DNA of 64,000 bases, taken from the NCBI GenBank assembly GCA_900215285.1, contig OCMG01000004.1, positions 3,022,001-3,086,000 of the forward strand. The letters run 5' to 3'. Shown here one piece after another: positions 44,296-53,590 of this stretch. Under the pieces are notes generated by a model. That model was not told the DNA's origin, searched no databases, and saw only the letters and a program-made list of their open reading frames with translations. Position 1 is the first letter of the stretch, and the number at the start of each line of letters is the position of its first letter. Origin of the DNA: Ensifer adhaerens. Lineage in GTDB: Bacteria > Pseudomonadota > Alphaproteobacteria > Rhizobiales > Rhizobiaceae. A program made the translations under genes and the position numbers.

Positions 44296-44310
44296 TTAAT
44301 TTTTGTTTAA
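44296..44310. promoter_or_regulatory. CtrA-like box, TTAA-N7-TTAA
   Basis: TTAA (44296-44299) and TTAA (44307-44310) are exactly 7 bp apart, the consensus for the alphaproteobacterial cell-cycle regulator CtrA. It lies 194 bp before the L,D-transpeptidase start, in the 464-bp gap shared with fumC. Another TTAA occurs 10 bp further left. The rest of the gap (44103-44566) holds no gene that I can support. The stretch is AT-rich, so chance occurrence is possible. Confidence 0.4.
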
Positions 44311-44566
44311 GAAATGGAGGCTCAGACGGTCCGCGCGGCGCCGAATCGTTTTTTTTTACGCTGTGGCAGATTGACCACGGGCATGAAAACGAAGGAGCGC
44401 AATTTTGCGACCGGTCTCCGTTCCTCAAGCCCGGAAGGAAATCGGCCCGATTTTACATCAAAAAATATTGATGCCTTACGAATTTTTCCCGGCTCGTATT
44501 TCACTCTGTCACGTCACACCTATATTGCAGACAACACACCTCAAGCACCACGCCCGGAGAGCCCAG

Positions 44567-45952
44567 ATGTCTGCCACGCGCACAGAAACCGATACATTCG
44601 GCCCGATCGAAGTCGAACGCGACAAGTATTGGGGGGCGCAAGCGGAGCGATCGCTGGGCAATTTCAAGATCGGCTGGGAGAAGCAGCCGGGCGCGATCAT
44701 CCGGGCCCTCGGCTTGATCAAGGAAGCCTCCGCCAAGGCCAACATGAAGCTCGGCAAGCTCTCGCCCGAAATCGGCGATGTGATCATCAACGCGGCCCGG
44801 GAGGTTTCCTCCGGCAAACTGGACGCGCATTTCCCCCTGTCCGTCTGGCAGACCGGCTCCGGCACGCAGACGAACATGAATGTCAACGAAGTCATTTCCA
44901 ATCGCGCGATCGAGATGCTGGGCGGCGAGATGGGCTCGAAAAAGCCGATCCACCCCAATGACCATGTGAATATGAGCCAGTCGTCCAACGACACCTTCCC
45001 GACCGCCATGCATGTGGCTGCAGCCACGGAAGTGACCGGGCATCTGATTGCCGCCCTGGAAGAGCTGCATATGGCGCTCGACGCCAAACGCAAGGAGTTC
45101 GGCCATATCATCAAGATCGGTCGCACGCATACGCAGGATGCCACCCCCCTGACCCTGGGTCAGGAATTCTCCGGCTATGCCGCGCAGGTCGGCACGGCGA
45201 TCCGCAACATCAAGGCAAGCCTGCCCGGGCTTTACGAACTGGCGCAGGGTGGCACAGCCGTCGGCACCGGGCTCAATGCGCCGGAAGGCTTTGCCGAACA
45301 GGTGGCGTTCAACATTGCCGAACTGACGGGCCTGCCCTTCGTTACCGCGCCCAACAAGTTCGAGGTCATGGCTGCGCATGATTCGATGGTGTTCGTGCAC
45401 GGCGCCATCAATGCCGCCGCCGCCGCCCTTTTCAAGATCGCCAACGACATCCGCTTCCTCGGTTCCGGCCCGCGCTCAGGCCTCGGCGAGCTGGCGCTGC
45501 CGGAAAACGAACCTGGCTCCTCGATCATGCCCGGCAAGGTCAATCCGACACAGTCGGAGGCGCTGACGCAGGTCTGCGCGCAGGTCTTCGGCAATCACGC
45601 AACGCTGACCTTCGCGGGCAGCCAGGGGCACTTCGAGCTGAACGTCTACAACCCCGTCATGGCCTACAATTTCCTCCAGTCCGTCCAGCTGCTCGGCGAC
45701 GCTGCCCGCTCCTTTACCGAACATTGCGTGCGCGGCATCGAAGCGCGGGAGGATAACATCAAGGCGGCCCTCGAACGCTCGCTGATGCTGGTCACCGCAC
45801 TCGCCCCGAAGATCGGCTACGACAACGCCGCCAAGATCGCCAAGACGGCCCACAAGAACGGCACGACGCTCCGCGAAGAGGCGCTGAAGAGCGGGCTGGT
45901 GAGTGCGGAGGAATATGACACGATCGTGCGGCCGGAGCTGATGATCGGGTAA
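44567..45952 (+). CDS. fumC: Fumarate hydratase, class II
   Basis: FumC hydrates fumarate to malate in the TCA cycle without an iron-sulfur cluster. The 461 residues include the family signature [11 protein letters not shown] near 320, [13 protein letters not shown] near 107 and [11 protein letters not shown] near 140, and [20 protein letters not shown]. The start at [13 protein letters not shown] is set by the family; a 54-residue upstream extension is in frame but is not protein-like. It is followed 114 bp later by a class I fumarase gene on the same strand. Confidence 0.96.
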   Translation: MSATRTETDTFGPIEVERDKYWGAQAERSLGNFKIGWEKQPGAIIRALGLIKEASAKANMKLGKLSPEIGDVIINAAREVSSGKLDAHFPLSVWQTGSGTQTNMNVNEVISNRAIEMLGGEMGSKKPIHPNDHVNMSQSSNDTFPTAMHVAAATEVTGHLIAALEELHMALDAKRKEFGHIIKIGRTHTQDATPLTLGQEFSGYAAQVGTAIRNIKASLPGLYELAQGGTAVGTGLNAPEGFAEQVAFNIAELTGLPFVTAPNKFEVMAAHDSMVFVHGAINAAAAALFKIANDIRFLGSGPRSGLGELALPENEPGSSIMPGKVNPTQSEALTQVCAQVFGNHATLTFAGSQGHFELNVYNPVMAYNFLQSVQLLGDAARSFTEHCVRGIEAREDNIKAALERSLMLVTALAPKIGYDNAAKIAKTAHKNGTTLREEALKSGLVSAEEYDTIVRPELMIG

Positions 45953-46026
45953 AGTTCAAACCTAAACCGTTTGAATGCCCCCTCTCCCCCATTCGCGGTA
46001 ATTGCTTTTTAAAAATCAGCCCGTTA

Positions 46027-46063
46027 GACAGTCTCCGACCTCTTTTTCCCAGCGGAGACTGTC
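46027..46063 (+). promoter_or_regulatory. Hairpin that pairs the fumarase ribosome binding site
   Basis: GACAGTCTCCG (46027-46037) and CGGAGACTGTC (46053-46063) are perfect 11-bp arms with a 15-nt pyrimidine-rich loop. The only good ribosome binding sequence, GGAG at 46054-46057, lies in the right arm; the ATG follows 3 bp after the stem. In mRNA this would mask translation initiation unless opened. The structure is seen; regulation is inferred. Confidence 0.65.
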
Positions 46064-46066
46064 CAG

Positions 46067-47674
46067 ATGGCAGACGATCTTTTTCCCCTCGGCCCCGATA
46101 CGACGCCTTACCGGAAGATTTCGAGCGACTATGTTTCGGTCGAGACTTTTCGGGGCCAGGATATCCTGACGGTGGAGCCGGAAGGGATTCGGCTTCTGGC
46201 TGAAACGGCGCTTGCCGACATCAACCACCTTCTGCGTCCGAGCCATCTGAAGCAGCTGGCGAGCATCCTGGAAGATCCGGAAGCGACCGAGAATGACCGC
46301 TTCGTCGCCTATGACCTGCTGAAGAACGCCAATATCGCGGCCGGCGGCATCCTGCCGATGTGCCAGGACACGGGCACCGCCATCGTCATGGCCAAGAAGG
46401 GCCGGCGCGTCTGGACCGAGGGCGGCGACTATGAGGCGATGGCGCAAGGCATTCTCGACGCCTACCAGAAAAAGAACCTGCGCTATTCGCAGCTCGCGCC
46501 CTTGAAGATGTTCGAAGAAAAGAACACGCGCAACAACCTGCCGGCGCAGATCGATATCTACGAGGAAGGCACCGACGAGTACAAGTTCCTGTTCATGGCC
46601 AAGGGCGGCGGCTCGGCCAACAAGACCTATCTCTATCAGGCCACACCTTCCCTTCTGACGCATGACCGTATGATCGAGTTCCTGAAGGAGAAGATCCTGA
46701 CGCTCGGCACGTCGGCCTGTCCGCCCTATCACCTCGCCGTCGTTATCGGTGGCACGTCGGCGGAAATGAACCTGAAGACGGTGAAGCTCGCCTCGGCGCG
46801 CTATCTCGACGAGCTGCCGACCGAGGGCTCGGAGAGCGGCCACGCTTTCCGCGATCTCGAGATGGAAGCCGAAATTCACAAGCTGACGCAGTCGCTTGGC
46901 GTCGGCGCGCAGTTCGGCGGCAAGTATTTCTGTCATGACGTGCGCGTCATCCGCCTGCCCCGCCATGGCGCGTCGCTGCCGATCGGGCTTGGCGTTTCCT
47001 GTTCGGCAGACCGTCAGGCCAAGGGCAAGATCACCAAGGATGGCATCTTCATCGAGCAGCTCGAGACTGAACCGGCAAAGTACATGCCGGAGATCGATGA
47101 GGCGAAGCTTTCCGAGCATGTCATCAAGATCGACCTCAACCGGCCGATGAAGGATGTTCTGGCCGAACTGACCAAGCATCCGGTCAAGACGCAGCTGTCG
47201 CTGACCGGCACGATCATCGTGGCGCGTGACCTGGCGCATGCCAAGATCCGCTCGATCCTGGAAGCCGGCGGAGAGATGCCGCAATACATGAAGGACCATC
47301 CGGTCTATTACGCGGGTCCGGCCAAGACGCCGGAAGGCATGCCGTCTGGCTCCTTCGGTCCGACGACGGCGGGGCGAATGGACAGCTATGTCGACCAGTT
47401 CCAGTCCTTCGGGGGCTCGATGGTCATGCTTGCCAAGGGCAACCGCTCGAAGGCCGTGCGCGATGCCTGCGCGCGCCATGGCGGCTTCTATCTCGGTTCC
47501 ATCGGCGGTCCCGCCGCTCGGCTGGCGCAGGACTGCATCAAGAAGGTGGATGTGCTGGAGTTTCCGGAACTCGGCATGGAGGCCGTCTGGAAAATCGAGG
47601 TCGAGAACTTCCCCGCCTTCATCGTCATCGACGACAAGGGCAATGACTTCTTTAAGGAACTCAACCTGGGCTGA
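46067..47674 (+). CDS. fumA: Fumarate hydratase, class I (Fe-S)
   Basis: This 535-residue enzyme is the oxygen-sensitive, 4Fe-4S class I fumarase (FumA/FumB type). The three cluster cysteines are Cys99 (PMCQDTG), Cys218 ([10 protein letters not shown]) and Cys312 (GVSCSADRQ), each six residues below the E. coli numbers, which shows collinearity. The C-terminal half includes [29 protein letters not shown]. It lies just downstream of fumC. Its start codon follows a hairpin that contains the ribosome binding site. Two terminators follow it. Confidence 0.93.
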   Translation: MADDLFPLGPDTTPYRKISSDYVSVETFRGQDILTVEPEGIRLLAETALADINHLLRPSHLKQLASILEDPEATENDRFVAYDLLKNANIAAGGILPMCQDTGTAIVMAKKGRRVWTEGGDYEAMAQGILDAYQKKNLRYSQLAPLKMFEEKNTRNNLPAQIDIYEEGTDEYKFLFMAKGGGSANKTYLYQATPSLLTHDRMIEFLKEKILTLGTSACPPYHLAVVIGGTSAEMNLKTVKLASARYLDELPTEGSESGHAFRDLEMEAEIHKLTQSLGVGAQFGGKYFCHDVRVIRLPRHGASLPIGLGVSCSADRQAKGKITKDGIFIEQLETEPAKYMPEIDEAKLSEHVIKIDLNRPMKDVLAELTKHPVKTQLSLTGTIIVARDLAHAKIRSILEAGGEMPQYMKDHPVYYAGPAKTPEGMPSGSFGPTTAGRMDSYVDQFQSFGGSMVMLAKGNRSKAVRDACARHGGFYLGSIGGPAARLAQDCIKKVDVLEFPELGMEAVWKIEVENFPAFIVIDDKGNDFFKELNLG

Positions 47675-47692
47675 CCCAGATTGAAACACTTG

Positions 47693-47774
47693 AGGCGTCG
47701 AGGCCGGATCGCACAATTTGTGCAATTCTTCCTCGACGCCTTATTTTAGAGCCCAATCAATAAATTGGGCTTTT
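47693..47774 (+). terminator. Two consecutive terminators after the class I fumarase
   Basis: The first has an 11-bp stem AGGCGTCGAGG/CCTCGACGCCT (47693-47703, 47731-47741) followed by TATTTTA. The second has a 7-bp stem GCCCAAT/ATTGGGC (47751-47757, 47764-47770) followed by TTTTA. Together they isolate the fumarase from the diguanylate cyclase gene. Confidence 0.8.
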
Positions 47775-47801
47775 ACTACCTATAATTAATGCTTTTCAAA
47801 G

Positions 47802-47853
47802 AAATTACCCCTAGAAATTTCAATATGCATTTTTGAGTATTTGGGGGTAATTT
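47802..47853 (+). promoter_or_regulatory. Inverted repeat covering the ribosome binding site of the diguanylate cyclase gene
   Basis: AAATTACCCC (47802-47811) and GGGGTAATTT (47844-47853) are perfect 10-bp arms with a 32-nt AT-rich loop. The right arm carries the G-rich ribosome binding sequence (GGGGGT, 47843-47848) and ends at the base before the ATG. In mRNA it could mask initiation; as DNA it could be an operator. The repeat is seen; its role is inferred. Confidence 0.55.
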
Positions 47854-48927
47854 ATGTCGTCGACACCTGTGCAACCAAGGGTTCAGGTACCGGACATAGC
47901 TGCACAAGTCACCTATGCCATGCGGAGCATGGGCGTTCCGCCGATCCCGCGAAATTATGAACTTTTCTACGAAGCCTATATCGGCTCGAACCCCAAGCTC
48001 ACCCGCGAGCTGGCAGCTCTTGGCAACAAGGCGACGCAGCGCGAACTGGATGCGATCGGCGAGCAATATTTCGGCGACCAGCATCGTGCGAACCTTGTGG
48101 AGGGGGCGCACACGAAGATCCTGTCGGAACTGGAGGGTCTGCTGCGCCTGCTGAAGCAGGAACAGACATCGCTTGAAAGCTACAACAAGCTGCTCGGCGA
48201 GACATTCACGCGGATCAACACCAAGAACGCCTCCAGCGCCGAACTCCTGCGCAATGCGATCGGCGTGCTTTCGGATGCGACCGGCGACACGATGGCTCAG
48301 GGCGCCGTCATGGTGCAGAACGTCGTCGAAAAGTCTGCCGAGATGGATCTCGTTCGCAAGGAACTCGATGAATACAAGCGGATTGCGAACACCGACTCGC
48401 TGACGCGGCTGGCCAATCGCCGTGCTTTCGATGACAAGCTGGCGCAGATCTACAGCGAAAAGAAGCATATGTCGCTGACGGCCCTGGTGCTGTGCGACAT
48501 CGACAATTTCAAGAAGATCAATGACAGTTTCGGCCATCCGGTCGGCGACAAGATTCTCGCCACCGTCGGCAACGTCATCAAGGCCAATGTCCGCAAGGAC
48601 GTCTTCGTCGCGCGCACCGGGGGCGAGGAATTCGCCATCATCATCGAAGGCAATACCGAAGGGGAAGCGCTGCAGATCGCCGAGCGGATCCGCAAGTCGT
48701 TGGAAGCGACACCCTTCAAGAATTCCAAGACCGGTATCGATTACGGTCCTGTCACGCTCTCTCTCGGCGTCTCGATGGCCTGCGACAGCGATGACCCGAA
48801 CGAAATCTATTCGAAGTCGGACATCGCCCTCTATTGCGCCAAGAATTCCGGCCGCAACCGCGCGCTGCTCTTCGAAGACGGCATGAAAAAGGATGCGACC
48901 AAGAGCTGGCTGCTTTATCGGAAGTGA
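47854..48927 (+). CDS. Diguanylate cyclase (GGDEF domain)
   Basis: Diguanylate cyclases make cyclic-di-GMP, which controls surface attachment and motility. The C-terminal GGDEF domain (about 178-340) has NTDSLTRLANRRAF, CDIDNFKKINDSFGH and the active-site GGEEF at 256-260, so catalysis is expected. The inhibitory I-site RxxD is missing: the Arg is present (247) but the Asp position is Val250. The N-terminal 170 residues are helical with no known sensor domain (it begins IPRNYELFYEAYIG near 31, a pattern seen in rhizobial cyclases). It is cytosolic, without membrane segments. Terminators flank the gene. Confidence 0.92.
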   Translation: MSSTPVQPRVQVPDIAAQVTYAMRSMGVPPIPRNYELFYEAYIGSNPKLTRELAALGNKATQRELDAIGEQYFGDQHRANLVEGAHTKILSELEGLLRLLKQEQTSLESYNKLLGETFTRINTKNASSAELLRNAIGVLSDATGDTMAQGAVMVQNVVEKSAEMDLVRKELDEYKRIANTDSLTRLANRRAFDDKLAQIYSEKKHMSLTALVLCDIDNFKKINDSFGHPVGDKILATVGNVIKANVRKDVFVARTGGEEFAIIIEGNTEGEALQIAERIRKSLEATPFKNSKTGIDYGPVTLSLGVSMACDSDDPNEIYSKSDIALYCAKNSGRNRALLFEDGMKKDATKSWLLYRK

Positions 48928-48953
48928 ACTCCTGCGGCAGCTTGCAGGCATGG

Positions 48954-48976
48954 GGCGTCCGCAAGGGCGCCTTTTG
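48954..48976 (+). terminator. Terminator after the diguanylate cyclase gene
   Basis: GGCGTCC (48954-48960) and GGGCGCC (48965-48971) pair with one T-G pair, closed by a GCAA tetraloop, and are followed by TTTTG. Confidence 0.65.
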
Positions 48977-49092
48977 TGTTTGTGGGAACGGGAACTCCAA
49001 TCGCCATCGGCGCATTTCATCAGAACTGCGTCCAGTCGAGTTCGCAGCGCCTTCGCGCGTGAACTCGGATGCTGCCTTCAAGAGGAGTTTCC

Positions 49093-49458
49093 ATGAAGAC
49101 CATCGCCCGCCTTCCCCTCGCTTTCACGGTTGCAGCCTTTGCCGGCCTTGCGGGCCACGTCGCGCACGCCGCGAGTTTCGACTGCGACGGCAAGACGCTC
49201 GCACCGGACGAAACGGCCATCTGCGCCAACCGGGACCTGAACGACCTCGATGTCCGCATGGCCACGGAATTCAAGTGGCTCTCCGGCATGTATGCGATGG
49301 GCGCGCGAGGCGATCTGCAGGATCAGCAGACGGCCTGGATCAAGACCCGGCAGGCCTGCGAGGCCCACGTGGCCTGCATTCGCAAGGCCTATGAGGATCG
49401 GCTGAGGGTCTTCGAGGAGGACTACAACAGGTTCGAACGGCCGGCACCATCTAAGTAA
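49093..49458 (+). CDS. LprI-like exported protein (lysozyme-inhibitor family)
   Basis: This 121-residue protein has a signal peptide (about 1-27, ending HVAHA) and the LprI/DUF1311 pattern: ASFDCDGKTLAPDETAICANRDLNDLDVRMA, then QTAWIKTRQACEAHVACIRKAYEDRL, with four cysteines likely in two disulfides. Members bind or inhibit lysozyme in some bacteria; the function here is inferred. ATG 49093 follows AGAGGAG, and an upstream in-frame start lacks a site. It is isolated, between terminators. Confidence 0.83.
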   Translation: MKTIARLPLAFTVAAFAGLAGHVAHAASFDCDGKTLAPDETAICANRDLNDLDVRMATEFKWLSGMYAMGARGDLQDQQTAWIKTRQACEAHVACIRKAYEDRLRVFEEDYNRFERPAPSK

Positions 49459-49487
49459 GGCGGGGCCGTCCCAAGGCCCGCAAAAAT

Positions 49488-49520
49488 AAAGCCACGGCCG
49501 AATTTCCGGCCGTGGCTTTC
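49488..49520. terminator. Bidirectional terminator between LprI-like gene and ilvD
   Basis: A perfect 13-bp stem AAAGCCACGGCCG/CGGCCGTGGCTTT (49488-49500, 49507-49519) is followed by CTCATT on the plus strand and by TATTTTTG on the minus strand. It serves both converging genes, more strongly ilvD. Confidence 0.88.
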
Positions 49521-49545
49521 TCATTGTCCGATCTGATCAGGCCGA

Positions 49546-51390
49546 TCAGTTATACTCGTCCGGCAGGATGCGAACCGCGCCCTTGTCGGCCGAGGTTGCG
49601 AAAGCGGCGTAGGCCTTTAGCGCCTGGCTGACATTGCGCTTGCGCGGCTTTTCCGGCTTCCAGCCCTTGGCGTCCTGCTCAGTGCGGCGCTTGTCGAGTT
49701 CTTCCTGGCCGACGATCAGGTTGATCGTGCGGTTCGGGATGTCGATCTCGATCGTGTCGCCATTGCGGACGAGACCGATCGTGCCGCCGTTTGCCGCTTC
49801 CGGCGAGACGTGGCCGATGGAGAGGCCGGAGGTACCGCCGGAGAAGCGGCCGTCGGTCAGCAATGCGCAGGCCTTGCCGAGGCCCTTGGACTTCAGGTAG
49901 CTCGTCGGGTAGAGCATTTCCTGCATGCCGGGGCCGCCCTTCGGGCCTTCGTAGCGGATGACGACGACGTCGCCGGCCTTGACCTCGTTGCTCAGGATGC
50001 CCTTCACGGCAGCGTCCTGGCTTTCGAAGACAACTGCAGGACCGGTGAACTTGAGGATGCTTTCATCCACGCCCGCCGTCTTCACGATGCAGCCATCGAG
50101 CGCGATGTTGCCCTTGAGGACAGCGAGACCGCCATCCTTGGAGAAGGGATGTTCGACCGAGCGGATGACACCGCCCTTTCGGTCCATGTCGAGTTCTTCC
50201 CAACGCTCTTCCTGGCTGAACGCGGTCTGCGTCGGCACGCCGCCCGGGGCTGCGAGGAAGAAGTTGCGAACCGTTTCGGAATTGGTGCGCATGATGTCCC
50301 AGCGGTCCAGCGCATCGCCGAGCGTTGCGGCATGAACGGTCGGGCTGTCGCGGTTGATGAGGCCGCCACGGTCGAGTTCGCCGAGGATGGCCATGATGCC
50401 GCCAGCGCGGTGCACGTCTTCCATGTGCACGTCGTTCTTGGCAGGCGCGACCTTGGAGAGGCACGGTACCTTGCGCGACAGGCGGTCGATGTCGTCCATG
50501 GTGAAATCGATCTCGGCCTCATGGGCGGCAGCGAGGATGTGCAGAACCGTATTGGTCGAGCCGCCCATGGCGATGTCGAGCGCCATGGCGTTCTCGAAGG
50601 CCTGCTTGTTGGCGACGTTGCGCGGCAGGACGTTGACGTCGTCCTGCTCGTAGTAGCGCCGCGTGATGTCGACGATCTGGTGGCCGGCTTCGACGAAGAG
50701 GCGACGACGGTCGGCATGGGTTGCGAGCGTCGAGCCGTTGCCGGGCAGCGAGAGGCCAAGCGCTTCCGTCAGACAGTTCATCGAGTTGGCGGTGAACATG
50801 CCGGAGCAGGAACCGCAGGTCGGGCAGGCAGAACGCTCGATGGCAGCGACTTCTTCGTCCGAAAAGCTTTCGTCTGCAGCAGCCACCATGGCGTCAACGA
50901 GGTCGAGCGCCTGCTTCTTGCCCTTCAGCACGACCTTGCCGGCCTCCATCGGGCCGCCCGATACGAAGATCGACGGGATGTTGAGGCGCAGCGAGGCCAT
51001 CAGCATGCCGGGGGTGATCTTGTCGCAGTTGGAGATGCAGACCATCGCGTCGGCGCAGTGCGCGTTGACCATGTATTCGACGCTGTCGGCAATGAGTTCG
51101 CGGCTCGGCAGCGAATAGAGCATGCCGTCATGGCCCATGGCGATCCCGTCGTCGACGGCGATCGTGTTGAATTCCTTCGCGATACCGCCGGCCGCTTCGA
51201 TTTCGCGCGCGACGAGCTGGCCAAGGTCCTTCAGGTGGACGTGGCCGGGCACGAATTGGGTGAACGAGTTGACCACGGCAATGATCGGCTTGCCGAAATC
51301 GCCATCCTTCATGCCCGTGGCGCGCCAAAGGCCGCGCGCACCGGCCATGTTGCGGCCATGGGTCGTGGTTCTCGAACGATAAGCAGGCAT
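49546..51390 (-). CDS. ilvD: Dihydroxy-acid dehydratase
   Basis: IlvD dehydrates dihydroxy acids in isoleucine and valine synthesis and carries an iron-sulfur cluster. The 614 residues begin [26 protein letters not shown], the family start, and include [20 protein letters not shown] and [25 protein letters not shown], which hold the cluster cysteines. The C-terminal [20 protein letters not shown] is also typical. The length is normal. It stands alone with its own terminator; no attenuator-like leader peptide is visible. Confidence 0.97.
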   Translation of the reverse strand: MPAYRSRTTTHGRNMAGARGLWRATGMKDGDFGKPIIAVVNSFTQFVPGHVHLKDLGQLVAREIEAAGGIAKEFNTIAVDDGIAMGHDGMLYSLPSRELIADSVEYMVNAHCADAMVCISNCDKITPGMLMASLRLNIPSIFVSGGPMEAGKVVLKGKKQALDLVDAMVAAADESFSDEEVAAIERSACPTCGSCSGMFTANSMNCLTEALGLSLPGNGSTLATHADRRRLFVEAGHQIVDITRRYYEQDDVNVLPRNVANKQAFENAMALDIAMGGSTNTVLHILAAAHEAEIDFTMDDIDRLSRKVPCLSKVAPAKNDVHMEDVHRAGGIMAILGELDRGGLINRDSPTVHAATLGDALDRWDIMRTNSETVRNFFLAAPGGVPTQTAFSQEERWEELDMDRKGGVIRSVEHPFSKDGGLAVLKGNIALDGCIVKTAGVDESILKFTGPAVVFESQDAAVKGILSNEVKAGDVVVIRYEGPKGGPGMQEMLYPTSYLKSKGLGKACALLTDGRFSGGTSGLSIGHVSPEAANGGTIGLVRNGDTIEIDIPNRTINLIVGQEELDKRRTEQDAKGWKPEKPRKRNVSQALKAYAAFATSADKGAVRILPDEYN

Positions 51391-51608
51391 GGGCTTTCCT
51401 CGGGCTGAGCTGTTTTTTGGCGTTCTACGCCCCCAATGTGGCAAAACGCATCTCAAATTTATGTGTTCGTCCTACAGCAAGCGGCACGGGCTGTCACTAT
51501 CGGTTCGGCCCGTTCCGGTACGCTCCGGTACGCCTCCGTGCATTCCCGCTAAGCAAATCGAAACCCTTGGCCGCGTAGGCTTTGCCTCGAGATTCGCGAG
51601 GCGGGAGC

Positions 51609-52118
51609 ATGCTGAAGCACATTTTCAGAACGATGGGTTCAGCGGCGGTCCTTGCCGCCATCTGGATGCTGTTGCCGCAAGGCTTCCTGTCCCATGTCGA
51701 GGAGCAGGCATCCGCAAGACCTGCGCCTGAGGATGTGCCCTCGCCCGAGACGACGGGTTCGATCGCCCGCCCGGGTCGCTTCACCTTCTGTGGTGGCGGC
51801 AACATGGTCGATTGCGTCGTCGATGGCGACACCTTCCGGCTTTCCGGCAACAAGATCCGGATTGCCGATATCGACACCCCGGAACTGCACCCCGCCCGCT
51901 GCCCCTACGAGCAGGCGCTCGGCGAGGCTGCAAAACAACGTCTACTGGAGCTCCTCAATGCCGGGCCATTCGACCTCAAGCCGATCGATCGCGATACGGA
52001 CAGATATGGCCGCAAGCTGCGCGTCGTGATGCGCAACGGCAAATCGCTCGGCAATGTTCTCGTGACCGAAGGACTGGCGCGGACCTGGGAAGGCCGCCGC
52101 CGCGGCTGGTGCAACTGA
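51609..52118 (+). CDS. Staphylococcal-nuclease-like (SNc) exported nuclease
   Basis: This 169-residue protein has one N-terminal hydrophobic segment (about 7-25), probably a signal or anchor, then an SNc domain: DGDTFRLSGNKIRIADIDTPE holds the metal ligands and Arg, and the later DRYGRKLRVV supplies the second Arg pair. Catalytic residues appear intact. It would cut DNA or RNA in the periplasm; members of this rhizobial type are often annotated thermonuclease. ATG 51609 follows GCGGGAG. It is separate from the next small membrane gene by 76 bp. Confidence 0.83.
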   Translation: MLKHIFRTMGSAAVLAAIWMLLPQGFLSHVEEQASARPAPEDVPSPETTGSIARPGRFTFCGGGNMVDCVVDGDTFRLSGNKIRIADIDTPELHPARCPYEQALGEAAKQRLLELLNAGPFDLKPIDRDTDRYGRKLRVVMRNGKSLGNVLVTEGLARTWEGRRRGWCN

Positions 52119-52194
52119 ACGATCCATCACATGACAGAGACCGGCGATGGGATTATCCTGTCGCTGATTTGCCAGACAGACTGCGAGAAACCAA

Positions 52195-52425
52195 ATGGCC
52201 GGAAACAAAGAAGACGAGAACCTCGTAAGCCTGAAAGAATGGCAAAAGAAGAAGGCCGAACAGGCACGCGAAGCCGAGCGCCAGAAACCGCGCCAGCCCG
52301 GCGGCGGGCTGAACCCGGTTCTTGCGGGCAAGATCGTGCTCGCGATCTTCGTCCTGCTGATCCTTTGGCTTGCCATGCCGGCGGGCTATCTCAACATCCT
52401 CACGCGGACCTTCACCGGCGGCTGA
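52195..52425 (+). CDS. Small single-pass membrane protein
   Basis: This 76-residue protein has a charged, helical, Glu/Lys/Gln-rich first half (EWQKKKAEQAREAERQK) and one membrane helix at about 46-66, so the N-terminal half is probably cytosolic. I recognise no domain. It lies between a nuclease and the msrPQ pair on the same strand, with a clear ribosome binding gap and ATG. Confidence 0.7.
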   Translation: MAGNKEDENLVSLKEWQKKKAEQAREAERQKPRQPGGGLNPVLAGKIVLAIFVLLILWLAMPAGYLNILTRTFTGG

Positions 52426-52572
52426 ACTCCAGCCACGGCGCACTCACGAAATCGTGGCTGCCACCCCTCTTCCATGTGATGGCGGAACCTGTTTTCCTCG
52501 TCACACGAAACCTTCCGGCCTTTTCCTGCGTATAGACATGCAAGAAGCCGAATGAAGCGATGGAAGAGAGAC

Positions 52573-53532
52573 ATGACCTATCGTCCGCCCCGCATCCCCT
52601 CCTCCGAGATCACGCCGAAAAGCGTCTATCTCAACCGCCGCCAGTTGATCGCCGGTGCCGCCGCTGCTGGCGGGCTTGCGCTCGCGGGCGGCTCCGCGCT
52701 TGCCGCCACACCGCTGCGCATCGGCAGCAAGGTGGACGACGCCAAGGGCGAGACGGTGACGCCGAAGGAGTCGGCCACCACCTACAACAACTTCTACGAA
52801 TTCGGCACCGACAAGTCCGATCCGGCGAAGAATTCCGGCAAGTTCAAGCCGCTGCCCTGGGCGATCAAGGTGGATGGCATGGTCGCCAAGCCGCAGACCT
52901 TCGGCTACGAGGATCTGCTGGCGACGATGCCGATCGAAGAGCGCATCTATCGCTTCCGCTGCGTCGAGGCCTGGTCGATGGTGATCCCGTGGGACGGGTT
53001 CCAGCTGTCTGAATTGCTGAAGAAGGTCGAGCCGCTGGCCTCCGCGAAATATGTGGCTTTCGAGACGGTTGTCCGTCCGGAGGAGATGCCCGGCCAGTCA
53101 GGCTATTTCCAGCCGCTGCCCTGGCCCTATGTCGACGGGCTTCGGCTGGATGAAGCCATGCAGCCGCTGACCCTGATGGCCGTCGGCATGTATGGCGAGG
53201 CGCTGCCGAACCAGTCCGGTGCGCCGATCCGGCTTATCGTTCCGTGGAAATATGGTTTCAAGAGCATCAAGTCGATCGTGCGCATCACGCTGACGGACAA
53301 GGAGCCGCCCTGCACCTGGAACAAGTCGGCGCCGAACGAGTACGGCTTTTATTCCAACGTCAACCCGAAGCGCGACCATCCCCGCTGGAGCCAGGCGACC
53401 GAGCGGCGCATCGGCGGCAAGACCGGCTTTTTCGGCGGCGGTGGCGAACGGCGCGACACGCTGATGTTCAACGGGTATGACGAGGTCGCAAGCCTCTATA
53501 CCGGTATGGACCTGATCAACAAATACTACTGA
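52573..53532 (+). CDS. msrP: Protein-methionine-sulfoxide reductase catalytic subunit
   Basis: MsrP repairs oxidised methionines in periplasmic proteins using a molybdenum cofactor. The 319 residues have a twin-arginine signal (NRRQLIAG, Arg22-Arg23, cleaved near Ala45) and the sulfite-oxidase fold with the molybdenum-binding Cys130 in FRCVEAWSM, followed by [10 protein letters not shown] and [17 protein letters not shown]. The start at [17 protein letters not shown] matches the family. It is 58 bp upstream of msrQ on the same strand. Its cofactor need is one reason the cell makes molybdopterin. Confidence 0.95.
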   Translation: MTYRPPRIPSSEITPKSVYLNRRQLIAGAAAAGGLALAGGSALAATPLRIGSKVDDAKGETVTPKESATTYNNFYEFGTDKSDPAKNSGKFKPLPWAIKVDGMVAKPQTFGYEDLLATMPIEERIYRFRCVEAWSMVIPWDGFQLSELLKKVEPLASAKYVAFETVVRPEEMPGQSGYFQPLPWPYVDGLRLDEAMQPLTLMAVGMYGEALPNQSGAPIRLIVPWKYGFKSIKSIVRITLTDKEPPCTWNKSAPNEYGFYSNVNPKRDHPRWSQATERRIGGKTGFFGGGGERRDTLMFNGYDEVASLYTGMDLINKYY

Positions 53533-53590
53533 CTGTGATGTGCGGGGCGGCGGCTCTTGCCGCTCGCCCAGCGCGTGAGGACCCTTGCCC

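Noticed and set aside
48986..49017. EcfG (general stress) promoter before the LprI-like gene
   Set aside because: GGAAC is present but the second element is CATT rather than CGTT at the required spacing.
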